Shown piece by piece: positions 20,138 to 33,006 of a DNA stretch of 64,000 nucleotides (within the stretch, counting starts at the first letter, position 1; each line of letters starts with the position of its first letter). The position numbers and the translations under genes were made by a program. Origin of the DNA: Klebsiella aerogenes KCTC 2190 (lineage in GTDB: Bacteria > Pseudomonadota > Gammaproteobacteria > Enterobacterales > Enterobacteriaceae); assembly GCF_000215745.1 (NCBI RefSeq), contig NC_015663.1, forward strand, positions 3,534,001 to 3,598,000. Direction: 5' to 3'. The notes beneath the pieces were generated by a model, which made no database searches, was not told the DNA's origin, and worked only from the letters and a program-made list of their open reading frames with translations.

Positions 20138-21103
20138 CTACATGGCTTGCTCAGCGGGAAGCTGATGGCGGGTCACATCGACCGGCATTCCGGAGCGCAG
20201 CTCCATCGCGTATTCCATCACCTGCTGATTGGTCTGCGGTGCCTGTTTAAAGTTCTTCATGCCGGCATTCAGGACGATTGGCAGCGTCTGCGGATCGTCA
20301 TTGATATGTTCGGACAGCGGCTGGTGGACTTCCACCAGACGGGTACCGTTTGGCTCTACCGAAACTTTGATAGGTTCGTTGATGATATTCACCCTGGTGC
20401 CCGGCGTGATTTTGTTATACAGAGACTTTATATCAGCATCGCGCAGGCGGATACAGCCTGAACTGACGCGCATCCCGATACCAAAATCGGCGTTGGTGCC
20501 GTGCAGTAGATAGACGCCGCCGTAGGCCGCGAGACGAATCGCGTGATGTCCCATCGGGTTATTCGGCCCGGCAGGGACTACAGCCGGCAAATCGATCCCC
20601 ATCGCTTTATATCGCGCGCGGATGTTGGCGGTTGGTGTCCAGGTGGGGTTGGCGCGCTTATCGGAAACGGTAGTGACCATCGTCGGGGTCAGGGTATCGC
20701 CGCCAAGCTGGCCGATACCTATTGGATAAACGGTCACGCTATTCTGTCCAGGTGGATAGTAGTACAGGCGCAGCTCGGCGATATTGAGCACCAGACCTTC
20801 ACGGGGGGCGTCAGGCAGCAGCGTCTGCAGCGGGATGGTCAGCACGCTACCGGCGCGCGGCACATAAGGATCGACCCCGGGATTAGCCTGCAGCAGCGCG
20901 AGAAAACCAACGTTGTATTTTTTGGCAATCGCTTCCAGCGATCCGCCGTTATCCTGCACTACATGAAACTGATTCTGCCCGACCAGACGGCTACCGCTCG
21001 GCGGTAACGGCCAGGTATTGGCGCGGGCGGGAAGGGCCAGCGTCGCCGCGAGAGCGAATGCCGTAAGCCAGGTTGAAACACGCGAGATATTTATCATTAC
21101 CAT
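20138..21103 (-). CDS. ldtC: L,D-transpeptidase LdtC
   Basis: Periplasmic enzyme (YcfS) that attaches Braun lipoprotein to peptidoglycan. 321 residues. Signal peptide to about PARAN; a LysM-like part HVVQDNGGSLEAIAKKYNV; YkuD catalytic domain with His201 in YLLHGTNA and nucleophile Cys217 in VSSGCIRL. The C-terminal tail is typical of the Ldt group. Adjacent to mfd on the same strand, but separated by 160 bases. Confidence 0.97.
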   Translation of the reverse strand: MVMINISRVSTWLTAFALAATLALPARANTWPLPPSGSRLVGQNQFHVVQDNGGSLEAIAKKYNVGFLALLQANPGVDPYVPRAGSVLTIPLQTLLPDAPREGLVLNIAELRLYYYPPGQNSVTVYPIGIGQLGGDTLTPTMVTTVSDKRANPTWTPTANIRARYKAMGIDLPAVVPAGPNNPMGHHAIRLAAYGGVYLLHGTNADFGIGMRVSSGCIRLRDADIKSLYNKITPGTRVNIINEPIKVSVEPNGTRLVEVHQPLSEHINDDPQTLPIVLNAGMKNFKQAPQTNQQVMEYAMELRSGMPVDVTRHQLPAEQAM

Positions 21104-21263
21104 AATTCCACAATAAATAAATGGTTATTTTTATAAGATAATCAATGTCAATTATGGCGCGGGAGAGTGTTGGGAAATCCAGGTGGATTGCAAAATGTTT
21201 GTAAAGTTTGCTAACTGTGACAGGTAAAGAGATGCGGTTCTGACAACCGCATCTCATTTTTTA

Positions 21264-24200
21264 TCAAGCGGTGGCGTTTTCTTCCAGTTGACGCATAAAC
21301 TGGCGTACCCAGTCCATACGTGTTTTACGCTCATCCAGCTCCTGGAAAAATTTAAGACGAGTTGGCCCATCCAGCCGGTAATGCTGCGGCTGCTTCTGCA
21401 GCAGACCGATAAGCCAGACCGGGTTCACATTATTTTTCTCGTTAAACTCGATCACGCCGCCTTTTTCATTGCACTCCAGCTTACGGATCCCCAGCTTTTG
21501 CGCCTGCTGGCGTAGGCGCGTGATATCCAGCAAATTACGCGCCGCATCCGGCAATGTGCCAAAGCGATCGATCAGCTCGACTTTGATCTCATCGAGATCG
21601 TGTTCGTTTTTGGTGCTGGCGATACGCTTATAGAACGACAGACGGGTGTTCACGTCGGGAATAAAGTCATCCGGCAGCAGCGCCGGCATGCGCAGCTCCA
21701 CTTCCGTCTGCTGGCTGGTGAGATCTTCCAGCGACGGCTCGCGACCCTCTTTCAGGGCATCGACGGCGTTCTCCAGCAGTTCCATATACAGCGAGAAGCC
21801 GATGGTTTCCATCTGTCCGCTCTGGCCTTCTCCCAGCAGTTCGCCGGCGCCGCGAATTTCAAGATCGTGGGTCGCAAGGGCAAAGCCGGCGCCGAGGTCT
21901 TCCAGCGAAGCGATAGCTTCCAGGCGTTTCTGCGCGTCGGTAGTCATCGCTTTCGGATGTGGGGTGAGTAGCCAGGCGTAGGCCTGATGGTGCGAACGAC
22001 CCACGCGGCCACGCAGCTGGTGCAGCTGGGCAAGGCCGAAGTGATCGGCGCGCTCAATGATGATGGTATTGGCGGTCGGGATATCGATGCCGGTTTCAAT
22101 AATTGTCGTACAGACCAGCACGTTAAAACGCTGGTGATGGAAATCATTCATCACCCGTTCCAGTTCGCGTTCGCGCATCTGGCCGTGACCGATGGCAATT
22201 CGCGCCTCCGGCACCAGTTCCGCCAGACGATCCGCCGCTTTCTGAATATTTTCAACATCGTTATACAGATAGTAAACCTGACCGCCGCGCAGGACTTCAC
22301 GCAGGATCGCCTCGCGAACCACCAGCGCGTCATATTCGCGGACAAAGGTTTTTACCGCCAGACGGCGAGCTGGCGGGGTGGCGATAATGGACAGATCGCG
22401 CATTCCGCTCATCGCCATATTAAGCGTACGCGGAATAGGCGTGGCGGTCAGCGTCAGGATATCGACGTCCGCGCGCATCGCCTTGATGCGTTCTTTATGA
22501 CGCACCCCGAAGCGGTGTTCTTCATCGACGATAAGCAGACCCAGGTCGCGCAGCTTGACTTCATTTTGCAGCAGCTTATGGGTGCCGATCAGAATATCGA
22601 TTTTACCTTCTGCCGCCTGTTCGAGGATCTGCGCCTGCTCTTTGGCGCTGCGGAAACGCGATAGCATCTCAATGCGTACCGGCCAGTTGGCGAAGCGGTC
22701 GCGGAAGTTATCGTAGTGCTGCTGGGCGAGCAGGGTGGTCGGCACCAGCACGGCCACCTGTTTGTGGTTTTCGACGGCGAGGAAGGCGGCGCGCATCGCC
22801 ACTTCGGTTTTCCCGAAGCCAACGTCGCCGCACACCAGGCGGTCCATTGCCAGCGGCTGGCACATATCGCTGAGAACGGCGTTGATTGCCTGCGCCTGAT
22901 CTGGTGTGGTTTCGAACGGGAAACCGTCGCAGAATAATTGATACTGCTCGCGGTCATGCTTAAAGGCGAAGCCTTCTTTGGCCGCGCGCTGGGCGTAGAT
23001 ATCCAGCAGTTCGGCGGCGACGTCGCGCACTTTCTCCGCCGCTTTTTGCCTTGCCCGCGCCCAGGCATCGCCGCCCAGTTTGTGTAGCGGCGCATTTTCT
23101 TCCGCCCCGCCGGCGTAGCGGCTAATCAAATGCAGTGACGATACCGGGACGTACAGTTTGGCGTCGTTGGCGTAGGTCAGCATCAGATATTCGCCTTTGA
23201 TGCCCCCGGCTTCGAGGGTGGTCATCCCCGCATAACGACCCACCCCATGTTCAAGGTGCACCACCGGCTGTCCGATATGCAGTTCCGCCAGGTTGCGAAT
23301 GAGCGTATCGGGGTTGATGGTACGGCGGGAATCCTGACGGCGGCGGGCGACGCGTTCGCCCAGCAGATCGCTTTCGCAAATCAGCGCCAGATTAGCCTGG
23401 CTGTCGATAAATCCGTGCTCGGCGGCGCCGATCATCAGGAAACGACCATTTCCGCTGGCTTCCTGCAGGCGCAATATATGTTTTGGCGCAACTTTGATGC
23501 GCGCCAGCATTTCGCCCAGCGCCTCGCGGCGGCCTTCGCTTTCAACGGAGAAAATCACCGGGCCGCTGAAGGATTCAAGGAAGCGTCGCAGGTTGTCCAG
23601 CGGCGCTTTATTCTGCGCCTGAATCGCCAACTCGGGCAGGGGTTGATAGCCGAGATTAGTATGAGCGGCTTTCTCCGCCAGACGCTCGGTTTTTAACTGG
23701 ACCCGCGGCCATTTTTTCAGCTCGCTAAAAAGTTCGTCGCTGCGCAGCCACAGTTGTTCCGGCGGTAGCAGCGGGCGCATCGGATCGACGCCGCGGTTTT
23801 CAAAGCGGGCGCGGGTTTCATTCTGGAAACGCTCGGCGCTGTGCTCCAGATCGCCGGTATTCACAATCAGCGTACTGGAGGGGAAATAGCTAAACAGCGG
23901 CGGCAGCGGCTCGTTGAAGAACAGCGGTTGCCAGTATTCGATCCCGGCGGGCAGGGTACCTTTGCTTACCTGCTGGTAGATATGTTCCGGATCGCGCTTC
24001 ACGTCAAAGCGATCGCGCCACTGGCTGCGGAACAGTTCGATCGCCGCCTGGTCGGTTGGGAACTCATGCGCCGGCAGCAAATTGATGGCCTCGACTTCTT
24101 CCAGAGTACGCTGGCTATCAACATCGAATAACCGCAGGCTGTCTATTTCGTCATCGAAGAAATCGAGGCGATAGGGCTGCTCGCTGCCCATCGGGAAGAG

Positions 24201-24710
24201 GTCGAGCAGGGCGCCGCGGGTCGCGTATTCGCCGTGTTCCATTACCTGATCGACATGGCGGTAACCGGCGCTGTCCAACTGCGTGCGTAGCGCATCGCGC
24301 GACAGACGTTGCCCTTTTTTCATTACCAGCGCGTGACCGTGCAGATAATTATGCGGGCAGACCTTCTGCATCAGAGTGCTGACCGGAACGATAAGCACGC
24401 CGCGCTGCATGGTCGGCAACTGGTATAAAGTCGCAAGGCGCGAAGAGATAATATCCTGATGTGGCGAAAAGCTATCGTAGGGCAGGGTTTCCCAGTCAGC
24501 GAGGCCGATCACCATGCTATCGGTAAATTGCCTGATTTCATCATTCAAACGCAGGGCGTTTTGCATGTCAGGCGCCACCAGCACCACCGGGCCATGATGG
24601 CGTTCGGCCATTTCGGCTACCAGCGTGGCGCAGGCGGCGCCGGTGAGTTCGCCAAGCTGGCGCTGATCGCCGGCTTTGACCGGCAGAGTATAGCGATATT
24701 GTTCAGGCAT
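21264..24710 (-). CDS. mfd: Transcription-repair coupling factor Mfd
   Basis: ATP-driven translocase that removes stalled RNA polymerase and recruits UvrA. 1148 residues, full length. UvrB-like N-terminal domains; the RNA-polymerase-interaction part with VHLEHGVGRYAGM; translocase motifs CGDVGFGKTEVA (Walker A), IVDEEHRFG (DEEH box), TATPIPRTL and QLRGRVGRS (motif VI); and the C-terminal regulatory domain with VELRMPALLPDDFIPD. Confidence 0.98.
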   Translation of the reverse strand: MPEQYRYTLPVKAGDQRQLGELTGAACATLVAEMAERHHGPVVLVAPDMQNALRLNDEIRQFTDSMVIGLADWETLPYDSFSPHQDIISSRLATLYQLPTMQRGVLIVPVSTLMQKVCPHNYLHGHALVMKKGQRLSRDALRTQLDSAGYRHVDQVMEHGEYATRGALLDLFPMGSEQPYRLDFFDDEIDSLRLFDVDSQRTLEEVEAINLLPAHEFPTDQAAIELFRSQWRDRFDVKRDPEHIYQQVSKGTLPAGIEYWQPLFFNEPLPPLFSYFPSSTLIVNTGDLEHSAERFQNETRARFENRGVDPMRPLLPPEQLWLRSDELFSELKKWPRVQLKTERLAEKAAHTNLGYQPLPELAIQAQNKAPLDNLRRFLESFSGPVIFSVESEGRREALGEMLARIKVAPKHILRLQEASGNGRFLMIGAAEHGFIDSQANLALICESDLLGERVARRRQDSRRTINPDTLIRNLAELHIGQPVVHLEHGVGRYAGMTTLEAGGIKGEYLMLTYANDAKLYVPVSSLHLISRYAGGAEENAPLHKLGGDAWARARQKAAEKVRDVAAELLDIYAQRAAKEGFAFKHDREQYQLFCDGFPFETTPDQAQAINAVLSDMCQPLAMDRLVCGDVGFGKTEVAMRAAFLAVENHKQVAVLVPTTLLAQQHYDNFRDRFANWPVRIEMLSRFRSAKEQAQILEQAAEGKIDILIGTHKLLQNEVKLRDLGLLIVDEEHRFGVRHKERIKAMRADVDILTLTATPIPRTLNMAMSGMRDLSIIATPPARRLAVKTFVREYDALVVREAILREVLRGGQVYYLYNDVENIQKAADRLAELVPEARIAIGHGQMRERELERVMNDFHHQRFNVLVCTTIIETGIDIPTANTIIIERADHFGLAQLHQLRGRVGRSHHQAYAWLLTPHPKAMTTDAQKRLEAIASLEDLGAGFALATHDLEIRGAGELLGEGQSGQMETIGFSLYMELLENAVDALKEGREPSLEDLTSQQTEVELRMPALLPDDFIPDVNTRLSFYKRIASTKNEHDLDEIKVELIDRFGTLPDAARNLLDITRLRQQAQKLGIRKLECNEKGGVIEFNEKNNVNPVWLIGLLQKQPQHYRLDGPTRLKFFQELDERKTRMDWVRQFMRQLEENATA

Positions 24711-26941
<2,231 letters not shown>

Positions 26942-26942
<1 letters not shown>

Positions 26943-28186
26943 TGGCTTCACCGTTATCGTTACTGATTGCGCTGCGTTTTAGCCGCGGCAGACGCCGCGG
27001 CGGTATGGTCTCGCTGATTTCCGTCATCTCTACTATCGGCATCGCATTAGGGGTGGCGGTACTGATCGTCGGCCTGAGCGCGATGAACGGTTTCGAGCGC
27101 GAGCTCAACAACCGCATTCTGGCGGTGGTGCCGCACGGCGAAATCGAGCCGGTTAACCAGCCGTGGAATAACTGGAACGAAGCGCTGACGAAAGTTGAAA
27201 AAGTGAAAGGCATCGTCGCCGCTGCGCCTTATATCAACTTTACCGGGTTGGTGGAGAGCGGCAGCCATATGCGCGCTATTCAGGTCAAGGGCGTCGATCC
27301 GCAGCAGGAGAGCCGCCTGAGTTCGCTACCAAACTTTGTGCAGAACAACGCATGGGCCAACTTTAAGGCCGGCGAGCAACAGGTAATTCTGGGTAAAGGC
27401 GTCGCCGATGCGCTGCACGTGAAGCAGGGCGATTGGGTGTCGATCATGATCCCCAATTCAGATTCCGAGCACCAGCTGTTGCAGCCGAAACGCGTCAGGC
27501 TACACGTGACCGGGATTCTGCAACTGAGCGGCCAACTGGACCATAGCTTCGCGATGATCCCAATGGCGGACGCCCAGCAGTATCTGGATATGGGCAGCAG
27601 CGTGACCGGCATCGCCATTAAAGTCACCGACGTTTTTCACGCGAATACGCTGGTACGCGACGCCGGCGAAGTGACCAACAGCTACGTCTATATCAAGAGC
27701 TGGATCGGCACTTATGGCTATATGTACCGTGATATTCAGATGATCCGCGCCATTATGTATCTCGCCATGGTACTGGTTATCGGCGTCGCCTGTTTCAACA
27801 TTGTCTCGACGCTGGTGATGGCGGTGAAAGATAAAAGCGGCGATATTGCGGTGCTGCGCACGCTTGGCGCGAAAGACGGCTTAATCCGCGCGATTTTCGT
27901 ATGGTATGGTTTATTGGCCGGTTCGGTCGGGAGCCTGATCGGGGTAGTGATCGGCGTGATAGCCGCGCTGAAGCTGACATCGATTATCAACGGTATCGAA
28001 GCGTTGATCGGGCATAAATTCCTTTCCGGCGACATCTATTTTATTGACTTCCTGCCGTCTGAATTGCACTGGCTGGATGTCGTTTATGTGCTGGTGACAG
28101 CACTGTTGCTGAGTTTGCTGGCCAGCTGGTATCCCGCCCGCCGCGCCAGTCGTATTGACCCGGCGAGGGTGCTGAGTGGCCAGTAA
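26942..28186 (+). CDS. lolE: Lipoprotein-releasing ABC transporter permease LolE
   Basis: Second membrane subunit of LolCDE, which binds the lipoprotein substrate. 414 residues. Same layout as LolC: an N-terminal membrane segment, a large periplasmic domain and three membrane segments, ending in [20 protein letters not shown]. Shares the [12 protein letters not shown] motif with LolC. Confidence 0.97.
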
Positions 28187-28291
28187 TTTATCGTCGTGGC
28201 CCGTCAAACGCCGCATCCCTTAGGCCAGTGCTGTGAAAGCAGATACAGCCCAAAGGATGAGGGGTTGGGGCCAATAAGAGGAATGGCTGAA

Positions 28292-29203
28292 ATGTACTAC
28301 GGATTTGACATTGGCGGCAGCAAGATAGCATTGGGCGTATTTGATAACGCCCGGCAACTGCAGTGGGAAAAACGCGTCCCCACTCCAACGGAAAGCTATG
28401 AGGCTTTCCTGCAGGCGATTGAAGCGCTGGTTCGCGAAGCCGATCGGCGCTTTGGCGTGGAGGGCGCGGTCGGTATCGGTATCCCCGGCATGCCGGAAAC
28501 CGCGGAGGGCAAGCTGTATGCCGCCAACGTACCCGCCGCCAGCGGCCAACCGCTGCGCGTTGATCTCAGCGCGCGCCTGGGGCGTGAAGTGCGTCTTGAT
28601 AATGACGCCAACTGTTTTGCGTTATCTGAAGCGTGGGATGATGAATTTACCCAATATCCGCTGGTGATGGGATTAATCCTCGGCACCGGCGTGGGCGGCG
28701 GGATCGTGCTTAACGGTAAATCGATAACCGGCCACAGCTACATCACCGGCGAGTTCGGCCATATTCGTCTACCGGTAGACGCCCTGGAAGTGGTGGGGCG
28801 CGATTTTCCGCTGACCCGTTGCGGCTGTGGTCAGCTCGGCTGCATCGAGAACTATCTTTCCGGCCGCGGATTCGCCTGGCTGTATCAGCATTTTTATCAC
28901 CAATCCTTAACTTCGCCGCGGATCGTCGATCTGTGGCTGCAGGGTGATGCGCAGGCGCGGGAGCACGTCGAGCGTTATCTCGATCTACTGGCCGTTTGTC
29001 TGGGCAATATCCTCACCATTGTCGATCCGGATCTGCTGGTGTTGGGTGGCGGATTATCTAATTTTACTGCTATAACCGAAGGGCTGGCGCAGCGCCTGCC
29101 GCGTCATTTGCTTCCGGTCGCCCGGGTGCCGCGCATTGAGCGCGCGCGTCATGGCGACGCCGGAGGTATGCGCGGTGCGGCCTTCCTTCATTTGACTCAT
29201 TAA
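28292..29203 (+). CDS. nagK: N-acetyl-D-glucosamine kinase
   Basis: ROK-family sugar kinase that makes GlcNAc-6-phosphate from GlcNAc released during wall recycling, downstream of NagZ. The ATG chosen gives 303 residues and starts [17 protein letters not shown] as in E. coli; upstream in-frame starts would add unconserved residues. ATP site [13 protein letters not shown] signature [11 protein letters not shown], and the zinc motif [15 protein letters not shown]. Confidence 0.97.
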   Translation: MYYGFDIGGSKIALGVFDNARQLQWEKRVPTPTESYEAFLQAIEALVREADRRFGVEGAVGIGIPGMPETAEGKLYAANVPAASGQPLRVDLSARLGREVRLDNDANCFALSEAWDDEFTQYPLVMGLILGTGVGGGIVLNGKSITGHSYITGEFGHIRLPVDALEVVGRDFPLTRCGCGQLGCIENYLSGRGFAWLYQHFYHQSLTSPRIVDLWLQGDAQAREHVERYLDLLAVCLGNILTIVDPDLLVLGGGLSNFTAITEGLAQRLPRHLLPVARVPRIERARHGDAGGMRGAAFLHLTH

Positions 29204-29217
29204 TTACAGGGGTAGCT

Positions 29218-30042
29218 ATGCTGTCGCGCCGCTTACATCGCTTAAGCCGTTTCCGCCGTAAAAAACGCCAGTTACGCGATCGCTTACGGCAACGTGTCTT
29301 CTTCGGCGAAGACAAAATGCCGCCGCAGGCAATAGATAAACCGCGGGTGGTGGTGTTAACCGGCGCCGGTATTTCGGCAGAGTCGGGGATTAAAACCTTC
29401 CGCGCCGCCGACGGCCTGTGGGAAGAACACCGGGTGGAGGACGTGGCGACACCGGAAGGTTTTGCCCGCGATCCGGCGTTGGTGCAGGCGTTTTATAACG
29501 CCCGCCGCCGCCAGTTGCAGAGCGCAGAAATCGCTCCTAATGCCGCGCATCTGGCGCTGGCGAAGCTGGAAGAGGCGCTTGGCGATCGTTTTCTGCTGGT
29601 GACGCAGAACATCGATAATCTGCACGAGCGCGCGGGTAACCGCCGGGTTATCCATATGCATGGCGAGTTGCTGAAAGTACGCTGTTCGTGGAGCGGGCAG
29701 GTGCTGGAATGGACCGGCGACGTGACGGTGGATGACAAATGCCACTGCTGCCAGTTCCCGGCGGCGCTGCGCCCGCACGTGGTATGGTTTGGCGAGATGC
29801 CGCTGGGGATGGATGAGATCTACAGCGGGTTGGCCGAGGCCGATATCTTTATTGCTATCGGAACCTCTGGTCACGTTTATCCGGCGGCGGGTTTCGTCCA
29901 TGAAGCCCGTCTGCACGGCGCGCATACCGTCGAGCTAAACCTTGAACCCAGCCAGGTCGGCAGCGAATTCGCTGAGAAACATTACGGGCTGGCAAGCGAA
30001 GTGGTGCCCGAGTTCATTGATAAGCTGCTGAAAGGGCTTTAG
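29218..30042 (+). CDS. cobB: NAD-dependent protein deacylase CobB (sirtuin)
   Basis: Class III sirtuin that removes acetyl and succinyl groups from lysines, for example on acetyl-CoA synthetase. 274 residues. A basic N-terminal extension ([20 protein letters not shown]) precedes the catalytic domain, as in the long E. coli form. NAD motif [10 protein letters not shown], desuccinylase Tyr/Arg in YNARRRQ, catalytic His in IHMHGELL, and four zinc cysteines in VRCSWSG and DKCHCCQF (three visible Cys there plus CS). Confidence 0.96.
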   Translation: MLSRRLHRLSRFRRKKRQLRDRLRQRVFFGEDKMPPQAIDKPRVVVLTGAGISAESGIKTFRAADGLWEEHRVEDVATPEGFARDPALVQAFYNARRRQLQSAEIAPNAAHLALAKLEEALGDRFLLVTQNIDNLHERAGNRRVIHMHGELLKVRCSWSGQVLEWTGDVTVDDKCHCCQFPAALRPHVVWFGEMPLGMDEIYSGLAEADIFIAIGTSGHVYPAAGFVHEARLHGAHTVELNLEPSQVGSEFAEKHYGLASEVVPEFIDKLLKGL

Positions 30043-30050
30043 TGGTCATA

Positions 30051-30083
30051 CGCCGCGCCTTTTACTACGGGCGCGGCTTTCTG
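30051..30083 (+). terminator. Hairpin after cobB
   Basis: Stem GCCGCGCC/GGCGCGGC followed by TTTCTGGTT; a weak terminator shortly after the cobB stop. Confidence 0.5.
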
Positions 30084-30275
30084 GTTCATTGCCCGCGGTT
30101 TTACTCTTGCGTAATCCCTCAATCGTTCCCCGGTAACTCAAATTTTTGTGCGTTAGCGCTGATTTCCGTACGTTTTTTTGCGCGCAGCGACGAATCTGAA
30201 CCAGATTTAAAGGCACCAGCTTTAACTCCGATAATCCCAGCAGCTATATCCTCAGCCTGTCCAGGAGCTTCAGTG

Positions 30276-31880
30276 ATGCCTTCGCCGATGATTTATCAGC
30301 ACTTAACGACCTCAGCGCTACTCGAACACGCGGCGCAGTATCATCGCGAGACGGAAATCGTCTCGGTGAGTACTGCCGGAGAAATAGAACGTAGCAGTTG
30401 GGGAGAAGTGGCCCGCAATGCCCGACGACTGGCCTCGGCGCTGGCGACGTTGGGCCTGCCCGCTGGCGCCCGCTGCGGTACGTTAGCGTGGAATAACCGT
30501 CGTCATCTCGAAATCTATTTCGCCGTCGCGTCTGGCGGTTGGGTGACGCACACGATCAATCCGCGGCTGTCGGTCGAACATCTGTTGTATATCATCAATG
30601 ATGCCGCCGATGAGGTGCTGTTTATTGACCAGACTTTCCTGCCATTAATACGGCAACTGCAGCCACAACTACCGACGGTTAAACATATTGTATTGATGGA
30701 GCCGCATAGTGAAGACGCGCAGGATTTGCTGCCGTCATTACGCTTTTTTGACCAGCTGTTACAGCAGGGGGATGCCGACTATTGCTGGCCTGGGTTGAAT
30801 GAGCTGACGCCTGCTTCGCTTTGTTATACCTCAGGGACCACCGGCAGGCCGAAAGGCGTACTGAATACCCATCGCTCGCTGGTGCTGCATGCGCTAAGCG
30901 GCAACCAGCCGGACGGTGCAGGCATTTCAGCGCAAGATTCGCTGTTGCCGGTAGTGCCGATGTTCCACGTCAACGCCTGGGGAACGCCGTTTATTGCCGC
31001 GATGGGGCCGCACCTGGATGGCGATAGCCTGCTGCGTCTGCTGAGCGCCGAGAAGGTCAGCGTGGCTTTTGGCGTGCCGGTGATTTGGGCCGGACTGCTG
31101 GCGGCGCTGCGTAAATCGGATCTTCGCCTGCCTTTTTTCAAGCGCTCCTTCGTCGGTGGCTCGGCGTTACCGCCATCGATGAGAGAAGCGTTTAAGCGCG
31201 ATTATGATATTGAGCTGATCCATGCCTGGGGGATGACGGAAACGTCGCCCATCGGCACGATCAATACGCTGCTCAGTAAGCACGCCGCACTCCCGGCGGA
31301 GCAGCAGCGTCAGCAGAGTGATGGGCAGGGACGGCCGATTTTCGGCATCGATCTACGGGTGGTGGATATCGACGGGAAACCGCTGCCCTGTGATGGCAAA
31401 AGTCAGGGATATTTGCAGGTTCGCGGCCACTGGGTGGTCGATCACTATTTTGGTCGCGATGAGAGTGCGCTGACCGCTGATGGCTGGTTTGATACCGGCG
31501 ATATCGGCACCCTCGACGTTAACGGCTATCTGGTTATCCACGATCGGGCGAAAGATATTATTAAATCTGGTGGGGAGTGGATCTCGACCGTCGAGCTGGA
31601 GAATATCGCCATCGCCCATCCAGCGGTGCGCAGCGCCGCAGCGATTGCCGCACGTCATCCGCGTTGGGATGAACGCCCGGTGTTGCTATGCGTCCGCGCT
31701 GACGGGGGCGAAGTCGAAGAGGCCGATCTGCTGGCCTGGTATCAGGAGCGGGTGCCGAAATGGCAGATCCCCGACCGCATAATTTTTATCGATGCGTTGC
31801 CGGTTAGCGCCACCGGTAAGGTGCAGAAGAATCGCCTTCGTGACGAGTACGGCCAGATTTTAATGCGCGAGGAAAGATGA
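30276..31880 (+). CDS. AMP-forming acyl-CoA ligase
   Basis: Member of the adenylate-forming ligase superfamily, likely activating a fatty or other carboxylic acid with ATP and CoA. The ATG at 30276 follows CCAGGAG and gives 534 residues. ATP loop YTSGTTGRPKG at 184-194, AWGMTETSP, GWFDTGD, hinge region RAKDIIKSGGEWIS, and the C-terminal catalytic lysine in SATGKVQKNR. It resembles medium-chain fatty-acyl ligases. E. coli has ycfZ-ymfA at this place instead. The acid substrate cannot be told from the sequence. Confidence 0.85.
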   Translation: MPSPMIYQHLTTSALLEHAAQYHRETEIVSVSTAGEIERSSWGEVARNARRLASALATLGLPAGARCGTLAWNNRRHLEIYFAVASGGWVTHTINPRLSVEHLLYIINDAADEVLFIDQTFLPLIRQLQPQLPTVKHIVLMEPHSEDAQDLLPSLRFFDQLLQQGDADYCWPGLNELTPASLCYTSGTTGRPKGVLNTHRSLVLHALSGNQPDGAGISAQDSLLPVVPMFHVNAWGTPFIAAMGPHLDGDSLLRLLSAEKVSVAFGVPVIWAGLLAALRKSDLRLPFFKRSFVGGSALPPSMREAFKRDYDIELIHAWGMTETSPIGTINTLLSKHAALPAEQQRQQSDGQGRPIFGIDLRVVDIDGKPLPCDGKSQGYLQVRGHWVVDHYFGRDESALTADGWFDTGDIGTLDVNGYLVIHDRAKDIIKSGGEWISTVELENIAIAHPAVRSAAAIAARHPRWDERPVLLCVRADGGEVEEADLLAWYQERVPKWQIPDRIIFIDALPVSATGKVQKNRLRDEYGQILMREER

Positions 31881-31924
31881 CCACTGCTGAGTTTGTGCAT
31901 TATCTACAGCATCGGGCGGGCAGG

Positions 31925-31953
31925 GGAAAAAGGCGGAACCAGGGTTCCGCCTT
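31925..31953 (-). terminator. Terminator of the potABCD operon
   Basis: On the minus strand, AAGGCGGAACC...GGTTCCGCC is followed by TTTTTCCCC, just past the potD stop. Confidence 0.8.
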
Positions 31954-31959
31954 ACGGGG

Positions 31960-33006
31960 TTAGCGCCCGGCTTTCAGTTTCTGGTAATACTCTTCATAAA
32001 TGGCGCTGGCGCTGCCGACGTCATTTTGCCATTCGCCTTTTTCGATAGTGGCGGCTTCCGGATACAGCGATTTATCGTTGGCGACTTCCGAGCTGAGCAT
32101 TTTGCGCGCGGCCAGGTTTGGCGTCGGATAGCCGATAGTTTCGGCTACCTGTTTCGCGACATCAGGGCGCAGCAGGAAGTTAATCAACTTCAGCGCGCCG
32201 TCAACGTTTTTGGCATTCGCCGGAATCGACAGGCTATCCATCCAGAAAATGCCGCCTTCTTTTGGCCAAATCACTTCCAGCGGGGTACCTGCCTGACGCG
32301 CGACATAAGCGGAACCGTTCCAGACCATGCCAAGGTTCACTTCGCCTTCCATATACGGGTTTGCCGGGTTATCGGAGTTGAACGCCGCGACGTTTGGCAT
32401 CAGCTTTTTCAGCTCGTTATAAGCCGCTTCAATCTCTTTTGGATCGGTGGTGTTGCCGGAATAGCCCAGTTTGCGCAGCGCCATCTGGAACACCTCGCGC
32501 GCGTCGTCGGTCAGCAGCAGGCTGCTTTTATATTCCGGTTTCCACAGGTCGGCCCAACTGGTCACGGTTTTCGGGTCGATAGCATCGCTATTGACGCCGA
32601 TTGCCGTCGCGCCCCAGATGTAGGGAATCGAGTAGTCGTTATTCGGGTCAAAAGGTTTGTTCAGCATCTGCGGATCGAGGTTGCTGAAGTTACTCAGCTT
32701 GCTCTTGTCAATCTTTTGCAGCATGCCTTCTTTGCGCATTTTGTCGACGAAATAGGTTGATGGCACCACCAGATCGTAAGCGCCGTCTTTATAGGTTTTG
32801 AGCTTGGCGTACATGGTTTCATTCGACTCGTAGGTCGAATAGATCACCTTGATGCCGGTCTCTTTGGTGAACTGTTCCAGCAGGCCTGGCGGCACGTATT
32901 CGGTCCAGTTATAGAAGTAGAGCGTTTTGCTATCGTCCGCCTGCGCGGCGCCCATGCCCAAAGCCAGAGCGCCCGCGGCGAGCAGGTGGCGTGACCATTT
33001 TTTCAT
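31960..33006 (-). CDS. potD: Spermidine/putrescine-binding periplasmic protein PotD
   Basis: Periplasmic receptor of the PotABCD polyamine importer. 348 residues. Signal peptide cleaved after GAAQA; mature protein begins DDSKTLYFYNWTEYVP. The polyamine-binding acidic and aromatic residues are in YFYNWTEYVP, STYESNETMY and the Trp/Asp stretch IFWMDSLS. Last gene of the operon; its start overlaps the potC stop (33003-33006). Confidence 0.98.
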   Translation of the reverse strand: MKKWSRHLLAAGALALGMGAAQADDSKTLYFYNWTEYVPPGLLEQFTKETGIKVIYSTYESNETMYAKLKTYKDGAYDLVVPSTYFVDKMRKEGMLQKIDKSKLSNFSNLDPQMLNKPFDPNNDYSIPYIWGATAIGVNSDAIDPKTVTSWADLWKPEYKSSLLLTDDAREVFQMALRKLGYSGNTTDPKEIEAAYNELKKLMPNVAAFNSDNPANPYMEGEVNLGMVWNGSAYVARQAGTPLEVIWPKEGGIFWMDSLSIPANAKNVDGALKLINFLLRPDVAKQVAETIGYPTPNLAARKMLSSEVANDKSLYPEAATIEKGEWQNDVGSASAIYEEYYQKLKAGR

